In this document: piece by piece, positions 54,431 through 64,000 of the stretch
Numbering within the stretch: position 1 is the stretch's first letter
Layout of the letters: each line of letters starts with the position of its first letter
Source: Gordionus sp. m RMFG-2023
Lineage: Eukaryota > Nematomorpha > Gordioida > Chordodea > Parachordodidae
Assembly: GCF_954871325.1 (NCBI RefSeq)
Contig: NC_088776.1
Location: 8,687,985-8,751,984 of the forward strand
Direction of reading: 5' to 3'
DNA length: 64,000 nt
Made by a program: the position numbers and the translations under genes
Notes under the pieces: model-generated
Told to the model about the DNA's origin: nothing
Database searches by the model: none
What the model saw: only the letters and a program-made list of their open reading frames with translations

Positions 54431-56885
54431 AATAATTATCAAAGTTGACTCAGTTAGATGATGTCATATATTATAATACCCAAGGCAAATGGTAATGGTT
54501 ATCATAAGCTTTCTACTGAAATTACATGTCTCAAGTTAGAGTTGCACATCTAGTTTTAAATTATTGATTCAGGGTTCTTTCATTTGGCCATTATATAAAC
54601 TGATAAGTCATAATTGCATTAGATGATAGGTTAGATAAATATTTATCAATAAATATAATTTTTTTTCACATCATTTAAAGCAGGTTTTTCGGTTCGGCCT
54701 TTTTAAATTATGCAGCAGAATCAGTTTTTAAAATAATTTGGAATCTCAAACGATTAAAAAATTAGTAGGGCTAAGAACCCTTATTATCTGCCGATTTATT
54801 CTATATCCACCTTTTGTCAAAAATGACTCTTTTACAAAAATTAATTTTTTTAAAAATAATTTATCATATTTACATTAAAAGATCCAAAATATTTATAATT
54901 AACTCAAATTAAATCCTATACTAGTTTAACCATCCTATTGAAAACAATAGAACATTTTTAAAATTGTTCTCCTGTAAAATTATTTAAAAAAATGGAATAT
55001 TCTAATACTCAGCAGACGATATATCAATAAACAGTGACGTGTTTAAGGGAAACATTTTTGGGGATAGAACGGGTCTCGATGTAAAAAAAAACAAATGTTG
55101 ACATTTCCAATTTAAAATGATTCACAAAATTATACTTTCATTTTATTTATAAATTATTCTATATAAACATTTAACCTTAACTCTCTTTAATTCTTATCAA
55201 CACGTATTTAAAATATTGGTACACGATGCCCAATGTTATATAATGTTAGTCGGTCACTCATTCGTTTAAACATGTAGGGGAGATTGAGAAACATGATTAA
55301 GCCTCAATAAGTTCCATGCTAAAACTAATCTGAATAACTAAAACATATCACTCCTCAAAGTAGTATTTTATTTTGGATCAACATATGTGACTAAGTGGTA
55401 AGTTTGTCTGCTACATTTGGTCCACCAAAAAAAATGAGAATCTTAATATAGTTTTTTTTAAATAGTTGTATAGTACATAGATTGCTGGGTAGTGGGCCAA
55501 TGTCTGATACTTTAGAAATTACACATCATATTTTATTTAAATTCATCGATATTAATTGTTCTGATAAAATATATAATGAAATAAAATAAAAATCCTCTAA
55601 TTTCTAGAAAAAATTTTTGGATTTGTAACTTTTCTTCATTAAGGGGAAATATAAAATATAATTTTTCATACCATTTTATTTTCGGAGTTAGAAAAAGAAG
55701 GAAATAATAGGACCAAAGTGATTAAATGATGAAATAATGGTTTAAAAAAACGAACCAAAAATATGTCAAGTAATTAGTTAATTAATAAAAAGGTATTTAT
55801 CACTAATAAGAGATATAGTACTCCATTGAGTACAATTATGTATAAACTTTTATATATATTTATTTAGCCATCATCGCAATGTTTTTTTAAAAAAATTGAT
55901 TTTATATGGATAATTTATCTCTAATAGCTTTTAAAAAAGGTACAAATTCTAGCTTAATACCTATATCGTAATGAAAACCGGAATCTATATTTTATAAATA
56001 AAATGGATTATAAAAATAATGCTTTTTTTAAATACTATTTTCTAAAATTTTTATACCTGTTTTTTAAAAAAAAATTCTCTATTAGAATAACAAATATAAT
56101 ATTACCGATTTTAAAAAAAAATTTTTTAGCGTAAAAAACAGATTTAATAAATCAAATTATAATATAAAAAGCAAATATTAAAATAATCTATAATTTCTAA
56201 AATAAAAAACATTTTTTAAAAAAACAGAAAAAATCTAATTTTATCTTCTTTCTTTTTTTTCACTCGAAAATTATGAGAAATGCATAATTTTTGAAATTTT
56301 TGGGGGAAAAAAAATATATAATTAAATTAGCGAGTTATTTTATTAGTAGATCTTAATTTTAATTTGTTTAAAAATAAGGGTATTAATATTTATAATTATA
56401 ATTATACATAGGTTAAAACGTAAGGTTTACTTTTATATTATATTTATATTACCTAAAAATTATCAACAAAAATTTAATTATTCAATTTACATGAATTAAG
56501 TATTAAATTTATTTTTTAAAATAATTAAATTCAAATAGTCAATAATTTTAGTTTCTGATAAATTTTATGATGCCCGCCAAAATTAAATGTATTTATTTGA
56601 ATCAATTATATTCTACATATTGTATATAAATATATATTATTTATTATATATGGATGTAAAATTAAAGTAATTAATTTTAATTTGAAATAAATAAAAATAG
56701 ACAAAAGTGAAAATTCTAATCCCATAAATTGATTTTGGTTATTCTGAATGTCAAATATATTTCTGGGTTTTCATATTTAAAAAATTTTATAGTAATCCAA
56801 GCCATAACTTTAAAGTAAACCTAACCCTAAACTTTATTTATTTAACAAGATATAAAATTGTGTTTCAAATTAGTATTATTATAAT
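54431..56885. other. No gene seen; upstream region of the intact 7TM gene
   Basis: AT-rich, with many A/T runs, no mobile element that I can delimit and no promoter motif beyond scattered TATAAA-like strings (for example about 56850). Confidence 0.45.
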
Positions 56886-58634
56886 ATGGCGGATCATTTA
56901 CGCAAAAATTGGTTAAAGATTTTATCAAGATCTTATAAATATAAAAACATATCTATTTATGATTACAACTATACATCGCTTATAAATTGCAGCAATATTA
57001 AGGAAGTAATACCTCCTGCCAAAGGAATATTTAGGGAAACATACCTGGTTCTGTTGCCAATTATCATGATCCTAGGTATTTTGGGAAATCTAATAGGTAT
57101 ATACACCTTTTGGGGGCTCAAACCATGGAAGAATTATCATCACAAAACTTTAGTGCAGGCCACATCAGATACAGGAGAAATTAAAAAAAGGAATGCAAAT
57201 TCGAGAGCAAACCATTTTGACCAAATGAGCGAAAATGACAAAATCCATAATATGATTTATAGACGCCATCATAACAGTTTAAATGGTAGAAATCCCAAAA
57301 CCATATTTATTTCACACATATTTAAGAGTATTTGGCGAGTTACATTGTGTAAAAATATGCAACGGGCTACGATACCAGAATATTTGACGGGTCTATTATT
57401 CGTGATAAACGCTATTAATTGTATTTTCATGCTATTTTACCCTCTCTTAGATTATTACGGAGAGTATAAAAACAAACCTTTCTGGTTTAGTTATACTTGG
57501 AATTTTTACATAGTATACATTCACTTTCCGCTGGCAAAAACGTTCATGACCTTCAGTTATTTTATATACATCACGATGACGAGCGTTCAGATCGTGGCTA
57601 TAATCAAGCCCCACTCCTTTAAACAAATATGTAACAAGAGAAATATCAGGATTTGTTTGCTAATATGTTTTTGTTATTCCTTGATATGGTATGTTCCAGC
57701 TGCTTGGTGGTTCGTCATTCGAAAACATAAGGTATGCGCTATTCCTCCTCAAAAGATGGCCAAAACATTATATGCCAAATCTGATAATATTACACCTAAA
57801 TCGGTCATAATAAATTCCTATACAGATAATTATCAAAAAACATTAGCGAGTTTGTATTACATGTACTACCATTATAAATATCCCAAAATGTATACTAGCC
57901 CCTTTCGTAGATACACTGGGCGGTTCATCGAAAAGAATTGGATTGCTTATGGAATAGCTCGAGAACTGTTCACAAGGATCTTTCCCTTCTTGGCTATATT
58001 GTTTCTGAGAATAGGGGTTATAAGAAAGAAGAAGAAAATTCTCGATTGGAAAAAAGAGCTGACTGTAACTAGTGTTGCGGGAGTAAGCTCGACTATGGAA
58101 CCGCCAGAAAAATTGCCGAATCAATATTCTTTAAATTACAAAGATAAAATAAAAAGAATTGTAAAAAATAAAATAAACATTATGAAAGATACGAGAGAAT
58201 CAAAAAAGGCGACTAATTCATCGTGTACCGACTATTCCAATAATAAGGAAGAAGGTCTAGTTAATAAAGATATAGCAGGTAATGCACACTCAATTCATAA
58301 TCCGAATCCAAATATATATTCACTTCCTAATCCTACAGACCAAAAAAATATACCAACTAGCACTATGATAATATTAGAAGAAAGGGAAAGGGAACACAAA
58401 ACAAATATAATCATGCTTGTAATATTAATGCTAGAATTTGTAATCTTTTTATTACCGGTCTCAGTTTTCATGATGATATTTGACTTTTATTTAGAGGATT
58501 TGCAAGAAAAATCAGTTGATTTTGCATTCGCTATTTGTAACTTATTAGAATATTTGTATGTTTCACTCACCTTCTATTTAAATCTAATATTCAATCGCGG
58601 ATTTCGTCAAAACTATGTCGATATATGTAAATAG
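56886..58634 (+). CDS. Divergent rhodopsin-like 7TM receptor, intact
   Basis: A single uninterrupted frame of 582 codons (ATG 56886, stop TAG). The N-terminus of about 50 residues has three N-glycosylation sequons (N21, N28, N34) and no signal peptide. Approximate helices: TM1 52-78 (GN at 67-68), TM2 165-189, TM3 204-241, TM4 255-278 (W268), TM5 353-379 (P367), TM6 506-532 (P524), TM7 543-569, with helix-8-like RGFR after it. Features of class A are present, but the activation switches are not: DRY reads QIV (235-237), CWxP reads FLLP (521-524), and NPxxY reads TFYLN (562-566). TM3 lacks the usual disulphide cysteine. The first intracellular loop (79-163) and third (380-505) are very long and Lys/Asn-rich. 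It is probably a lineage-specific peptide-receptor-like orphan. An intronless orphan clade of flatworms (PROF1) is one possible comparison, unverified. Its paralogue is at 13671-15398. Confidence 0.85.
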   Translation: MADHLRKNWLKILSRSYKYKNISIYDYNYTSLINCSNIKEVIPPAKGIFRETYLVLLPIIMILGILGNLIGIYTFWGLKPWKNYHHKTLVQATSDTGEIKKRNANSRANHFDQMSENDKIHNMIYRRHHNSLNGRNPKTIFISHIFKSIWRVTLCKNMQRATIPEYLTGLLFVINAINCIFMLFYPLLDYYGEYKNKPFWFSYTWNFYIVYIHFPLAKTFMTFSYFIYITMTSVQIVAIIKPHSFKQICNKRNIRICLLICFCYSLIWYVPAAWWFVIRKHKVCAIPPQKMAKTLYAKSDNITPKSVIINSYTDNYQKTLASLYYMYYHYKYPKMYTSPFRRYTGRFIEKNWIAYGIARELFTRIFPFLAILFLRIGVIRKKKKILDWKKELTVTSVAGVSSTMEPPEKLPNQYSLNYKDKIKRIVKNKINIMKDTRESKKATNSSCTDYSNNKEEGLVNKDIAGNAHSIHNPNPNIYSLPNPTDQKNIPTSTMIILEEREREHKTNIIMLVILMLEFVIFLLPVSVFMMIFDFYLEDLQEKSVDFAFAICNLLEYLYVSLTFYLNLIFNRGFRQNYVDICK

Positions 58635-58716
58635 ATTTGCGAAGTGCATAAATGGATACTACTACATGTTATATAGATATGAAAGATGGTATTTTATTAA
58701 ACATATACTATTTTAC

Positions 58717-58722
58717 AATAAA
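58717..58722 (+). terminator. Poly(A) signal of the intact 7TM gene
   Basis: AATAAA within TTTTACAATAAA, 83 bp after the stop. The paralogue's 3' flank has the same block. Confidence 0.65.
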
Positions 58723-60528
58723 AGTAGCTGTTATATTTTTTATTTTGTAAAATTTAAAAAAAATATATGAAACAAATTTTTTTCCCCTCCATAATACCAT
58801 ATATAAAAGCTTAAATTTTTGGCTCACTTGGATTTTGACAAAAATTTTATTTTTATGTATTACCAATGAATAACGTAAATAGTATCATTTTATAAAATAA
58901 CATGTCTCTTTTAGTGAAATCACAAAATTGAATTGTTTATAAAAAAATATCCATAGCAAAAGAATTTTTTGATGTATTACTTCGAATTATACATTTAATT
59001 CAATGTTATCGGAAAATAATGTTAGATGACCAAATCATTTGTTGCCCAAATGAAGTAGTTATTTTCTAAAATTTAATACGAATATGAGTCTTATATTAAG
59101 ATGCAGCTAGCATACAGACTTTTTCCAGCATTTATTCTAAAGCTTAGGCTAATATTTAGGCGCAATTAGTATACACTTTTTGGTTTTAATAGCTCAATCC
59201 CTTTGGTAAACAATATAAATATTTTAAAAAAGTTATTAGCAAAATAAATATCTAAAATTAGCATCCAGACAGAAGGAAAATATAGAAATAATAGCAATTA
59301 TAATAAAAAATAAAATAAATATATATATATAAAAAAATTTACAATTATTTATAAAAAAAATTAATTGTTTTTTATGTAATTTAAAATATGAGACTCGATG
59401 TCTATGGCTTGTACTTTGATAAAAATTAAAACGATTATTTTTATAATTAAGCCCTAGAGTTGAGGCGAATGTTTAGTAAGATAATACTAACACTAATTGC
59501 GCTTCTATACTTAGAAATAGAAAAGGTTTAAGTCTCTGGAAAGCATCCCCTGTTTTTTTTTCTATTCATTCTATAATTTATAACATATTATCTTTAATGT
59601 AAAATTTTTAAAAATTAATATGAATTTATAAGGGGTTTTTCACTCGTTTTTTTTTAAATAGAAGAGAAAATTTTTGAGAAAAAGGAGGAGGGTGTCATTA
59701 AATTAAAAGAAATGTAAGCAAATAGTTGTATAGATATAAAACATATATAAATATTTTGAAAAACTAAATTTTTGCCTAATCATATTTTTTTTTCATCTCC
59801 ATGTCTACGCCACTTTAAGTTAGATTTGGCGATTATAAATATTTTAAAGTTGGAATAAATTTTTTATGGTGTTTGTGCCAGCATCATAGACGCCCTATGT
59901 GCGTCATAGGCTGCGTCATTACTCGTGAGCTCAAAGGAGGATTGAAGACAATAAATAAAATAAAATTATATAAAATTAGTCTACCTAATAAAAATAATTA
60001 CTATCAATTTTAAAATTGTTTGGCAAAGTATATTAAAAAAATCCCTTGCCCGAAATGATAATGACACAAGAATATTAAAAAGTTTGATAAAAAAAAGATT
60101 AAATGACTTTAATATTTTAAAAATAAGCGCCATCTGATGGACATTATTTTGTTATAAGACAAGTATTAGTATTTTTTAATACAACGCTTAGTAAATATTT
60201 ATTTATCATAAAAACTTTAAAATATTTAAACTATTAAATTAGATTTACATAAATAATTCTAAAAAAATCACTTAAATAAAGAACCTTATATGTAATCTAT
60301 TTAGCCCACAAGAAAGTAATTGTCATGATTAAAAAAATAAACTTATATTATAATGTCTTATATTATAGGCAAAAATTAAAAAGAATAAAAAAAAGAGAAT
60401 CGTTATTCCTGCTTGCTATCAATCGGGAGATCATATCCGTTGGATTTGATTATATAATGGTTTTCGAAACGATTTTTATTATAATAGGGTCATCTATATG
60501 ACCTATCCATTTGATCAAACAAATTAGT
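58723..60528. other. No gene seen
   Basis: AT-rich. A compact GC-rich hairpin lies at about 59889-59919: GACGCCCTATG pairs with CATAGGCTGCGTC around a 5-nt loop. Confidence 0.45.
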
Positions 60529-60625
60529 TAGTGTTATTAAACGGCTCGATTTTTATAAACGGGAACCCATTATTTTAGCCAAAAAAATATCCGCAAACCG
60601 GGAAAATCTGCTCAAATATTGCAGA
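60529..60625. mobile_element. Left-end fragment of the TAGTGTTRTTAA-family MITE
   Basis: TAGTGTTATTAAACGGCTCG and the following ATTATTTTAGCC block match the left half of 34618-34842. The right half is missing. Confidence 0.5.
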
Positions 60626-60699
60626 AATCTCTCCAAATTTGATTACTTATAAATTTTATCACATTTTATATTATAAATTTCCATCCCAGATTTCTCTTC

Positions 60700-62830
60700 A
60701 GTTAATTTATTGTTCATTTCTGACAAGATCCTCGTCACTAGTTTCCGAAATATTATCGATTTCCAAATCAATGATTTCGTGCATTTCTTTAATATTTAAC
60801 ATATCCCCTTCACATTTAACATCTAAAATTTCAGGCAAATCCTGACAAATTTCCCTATCCATCCTTTTTACTTTTCGTAATTTCATTTTATCACTATTCT
60901 TTATTTTCCAAAAATCCGATTTTCTTTACATTTCGCTCCTTATATTCTAATTTAATTTTTTCTTTCATTATTTCCTTTTCTATTTCTAAATTTAAAACGA
61001 TATCTAGTTCCGAATTACTAATTTTTCCTATTTCTTGATTATTTACCTCATTTTGTTATCTTAAATTTTAAGCATATTCTGAAATATTTTCCTATCCATC
61101 TAAAGATATTCAATTTTGCCCTTTTCTTTAAAAATGTTCCAAAAATTATTTTCCCGTTCAATTGTTGATATCCAATTCCATCCCCAACCGCACCTATTTC
61201 TTCTTTTAGTATCCAAAGATCCAAAAAATACACGGCCTCTTTTATAACACTAATAAATTTACCCTTTCTAAAACCATAATTTCACTCCATTTAACTATCT
61301 TAGTGCTATTTCATCATTTATATATTTCAGCCATAATCTATAAAATTCCTTAAACTCCATGACCGATATAGTAGCTCCTTATTCAATAACATTGTAACTT
61401 CTTTATTTTCCACTTTAATTCTCACATTGTGAACATTCATCGTAATTAATATTATTTTCCCCCGCTAAAATTGGTATGTTACAAATTTGTATGTTTGATT
61501 TAGGCCCCTCATTATTTTTAAGATCAAATCATTACTACTTTCCTCTTCTTTTCTTTTGATTCTCATTTTATTTTAAAAATTTAATGTATTTTCTTGTAAT
61601 AAGTTTTTATTTGGTTCAATGGCCTTTCCAATGTAATACCCCCAAATATTGCCCTTTGACTATGATACAGTGCTAGAGGACAACTCCGCTCATAATGACC
61701 AATATTTCTGCATCGAAAACAAGTTATTACTTGGGCATTATTTCATTCATTTTTCGGTATTAAATTATAACACCCATTTTTAATATTTACACCTAATAAC
61801 CCACCTTTAAGAGCAGAAAGGCAACTGGCGTAGAAGCACTGACACCTGTTTGTTCTCTTCTGAAACATCTATTGTCCAGGTCTCCCACAATTTGAACATA
61901 AAATTACTTTTCACGACTTTTCTCCTATTTTGAATGCTGACACAAAACATTTTTCGGTATTATGACCAGTATTTCTACATCTTCCACAGACATTTGGTAG
62001 AGTCTATATTTTCTCAAATAAAACATGATCCAATTGGCCCCATATTCATCTATCGATTCTACTATCTTCTCCTCGATATACATTTTGCCCTCTATTATTT
62101 TCCAATCTAAAAATTTCCTTTCTATTATTTTGCTTCAACTTTCTTCATTTCCTCCTTTTTTCATTTACCATTTCTTATTCTTCCCTTACTCTCTTCATTA
62201 TTTTATTTTATTTCCTTTCTTTTCATTAATTGTTTTTCTTTTCTTTCTGTTTCCAATTTTCTTTATTTTTAATTTATTCTACTTCCCTTTTTCTATTTTC
62301 CATTTCTTCTTCTATTCCCTTCCTTATTTCCCTAAATTTCTCTTCTTTTAATTATTTTCCATTTCACTTCTTTCTATTTCCAATTTTAACTTTTCTAATT
62401 CATCCATTATTACCTCTATAATTCCCCTTTCTTCTATTTTAAATTTCTCCCTTCCATTTTACTTATTGCGACCATTTCAACTTTTCCTCCTTCTATTTTT
62501 TTAAATTTTACCATTTCCAATTTTTCAAATTTATTTTTCACCTTATCATTGTTTCCTTTTTCAGTATCTCTAACGAACGATATTAATTTCTTTTTAATAT
62601 CGTTAATGATATTTCCAAATTTATTTTTTCCTATTACATTATTCCCCTTTTCATATTTCTAACAATATTAATTTCCTTTTTAATATCGCTAGATATTTCC
62701 TTTCCATTAATTCACTTTAAATTTAGATATACTTTCAATTATCTTTTCCCTTCCAACAATTTTTTCATTAATTTTAATCATTTTACTTAATAAATCCTAT
62801 AATTTATTTCTCCTCCATCATAATCTATTA
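60700..62830 (-). mobile_element. Gag-like retroelement relic with zinc knuckles
   Basis: For 2 kb the plus strand is almost pure C/T and the minus strand purine-rich, the mark of a Lys/Glu/Asn-rich coding sequence. On the minus strand, three zinc-knuckle-type motifs follow a coiled-coil-like Lys/Glu-rich part. Two have complete CX2CX4HX4C spacing (61947-61988 and 61680-61721), with a related one at about 61860-61898. An acidic stretch comes after them (about 60700-60870). This order is that of a retrotransposon Gag. No polymerase part or LTR pair was seen. It is broken in several places and looks old. Confidence 0.55.
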
Positions 62831-64000
62831 TAAGTACAATTAAAATTATACAAAAATATCATTGTATTCCACGTATTTAAATGTCTTATTTGTTTACGAT
62901 TAAAAATGGTTAAAAAATTCTTTTTTTAAAAAAAAATTTCTTTTATATTTCAATTTTTATAGTGGTTCTTTCTAATTGTTATTTATATTATTTTCAGATC
63001 TTTACAAGAAAAAAAACTTATGAAAAATTAATTAAAACTTTTATTAAATATATTTTAATTTAGGTAAAGAAAGACAAAAAATTTAAAAGAGTGAAAATGG
63101 TCATAATTATTGTTATACAAAAGAAAATTACATATTTTTCTTTTATCCTTGGAATTTTACTTTTATCCTAAGAATTTTACTTTTTTAAAAATTTTGATCG
63201 TTAAGGTAGTAGTTGGTTGAGTGCTTGACCCTTTTTTTTGGTTTCTTTAAAGGACCACCAATTTGTTGCGTATTTTGTTTTCTAGGCCTTAATAATACAT
63301 AATTTTTGCACAATATAAAAAGACGCGAATGATATATATAAAGAACAAAATGAATACATAATTTTTGAAAGATTTTTTTATGCTAAAATATTAATGATTT
63401 CCACTTTCTTTTTTTTCATATATGAAATAAAATAAAATAAAATCCCTGAAAACATTGTACATAAAAATCAATTGACTCCCCATAAAAACATAAGAATAAT
63501 CAAAAAAATTAAGTAAAGTTATAATTACAACAACGATCATTATTTTTTTAGATAGTAATCATCGAAGGCTTACACTAAAGAATTCATACTTAAAATCAAC
63601 CACCTCCCACCCATATATACTATAGTTCTCGGGCATAGGCTTTTATTTAGCCCAACTCTTCTTTTATGAGCCTATGGACGTTTAAAAAATAACAGTTCCC
63701 GGACTGTGGTGCGTACAGGTACGTACGCCTTGCCCAAAAACGTGTAGAGGGCTTCTCATTTTTATTGTTCCAGTTAGATGGAAATGAGGACTACCTAGCA
63801 ATTAATAATATACATTTTAATTCTGTTTATAATTTGATTACATATTTTTTTTATCATCAGATGATTTTAATAATTTTTTCTGATTGAAATTAAATTTTGC
63901 AATAAAAAAAATTTGTTTTGATTGAGTATGATTTATTTTATTACGAAAATTCATTCTGTCGAATAATTCGAATCGAATACAAATAGTAGATTTTTATTCT
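62831..64000. other. No gene seen
   Basis: AT-rich end of the window. A T-run/A-run junction lies at about 62921-62936 and a palindromic GCGTACAGGTACGTACGC patch at about 63711-63728. Nothing codes. Confidence 0.45.

Noticed and set aside
55385-55425. A tRNA-like ACTAAGTGGTAAGTTTG string resembling a box A.
   Set aside because: No box B or acceptor stem follows, and it does not match the SINE heads at 39.5 and 40.6 kb.
56815-56835. CCTAACCCTAA, telomere-like.
   Set aside because: Only one and a half repeat units; no array.
62025-62421. Plus-strand open frames rich in Phe, Ser and Ile (108 and 63 codons).
   Set aside because: They are shadows of the purine-rich minus-strand Gag-like relic; the composition is that of a pyrimidine tract.
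1-64000. CRISPR arrays, bacterial operons, rRNA genes or complete tRNA genes.
   Set aside because: None seen: no regular spacer arrays, no Shine-Dalgarno-linked gene clusters and no intact cloverleaf; the spliced genes show the DNA is eukaryotic.

Overview
The window is nuclear DNA from an animal. It is very AT-rich (roughly three quarters or more A+T by eye), gene-poor and full of small transposable elements. Host genes have GT-AG introns of several kilobases, so long open frames miss most of the coding sequence. I cannot name the species. The mix of an intronless divergent 7TM receptor, a TMX3-type thioredoxin protein, a histidine acid phosphatase relic, a possible chitin-binding relic and abundant hAT-like elements only says metazoan.

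Layout. 0-13 kb is accessory: several MITE-like elements, a possible chitin-binding-domain relic (7.1 kb) and a fragment of an LTR element (11.2-12.2 kb). 13.67-15.40 kb holds a rhodopsin-like 7TM gene with one in-frame stop. 16.8-19.7 kb is a decayed histidine acid phosphatase split by a 1.76-kb hAT-like insertion. 23.25-25.65 kb (+) is a small multi-exon gene of unknown family. It converges with a large TMX3-like gene on the minus strand, whose exons I located at 25.9, 28.6, 29.9, 32.7, 33.4, 38.7 and 47.1 kb. The two genes end tail to tail, with their poly(A) signals 185 bp apart.

The TMX3 introns carry much of the repeat content: hAT-like MITEs with clear 8-bp target duplications, a TA-flanked palindromic MITE, a long inverted repeat broken by a MITE, a young non-autonomous LTR element, two copies of a tRNA-derived SINE, an inverted duplication of a zinc-knuckle gene, and an internally deleted hAT transposon. 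47.4-54.4 kb holds further hAT and LINE relics and one exon-like block. 56.89-58.63 kb is the intact paralogue of the first 7TM gene (582 aa). 60.7-62.8 kb is a broken, strand-asymmetric Gag-like relic with three zinc knuckles.

The most unusual signals are the 7TM pair (an approximately 85-residue first intracellular loop, with the DRY arginine, CWxP tryptophan and NPxxY motif all replaced), the inverted zinc-knuckle pair, and many runs of 9-15 G or C in otherwise AT-rich DNA.
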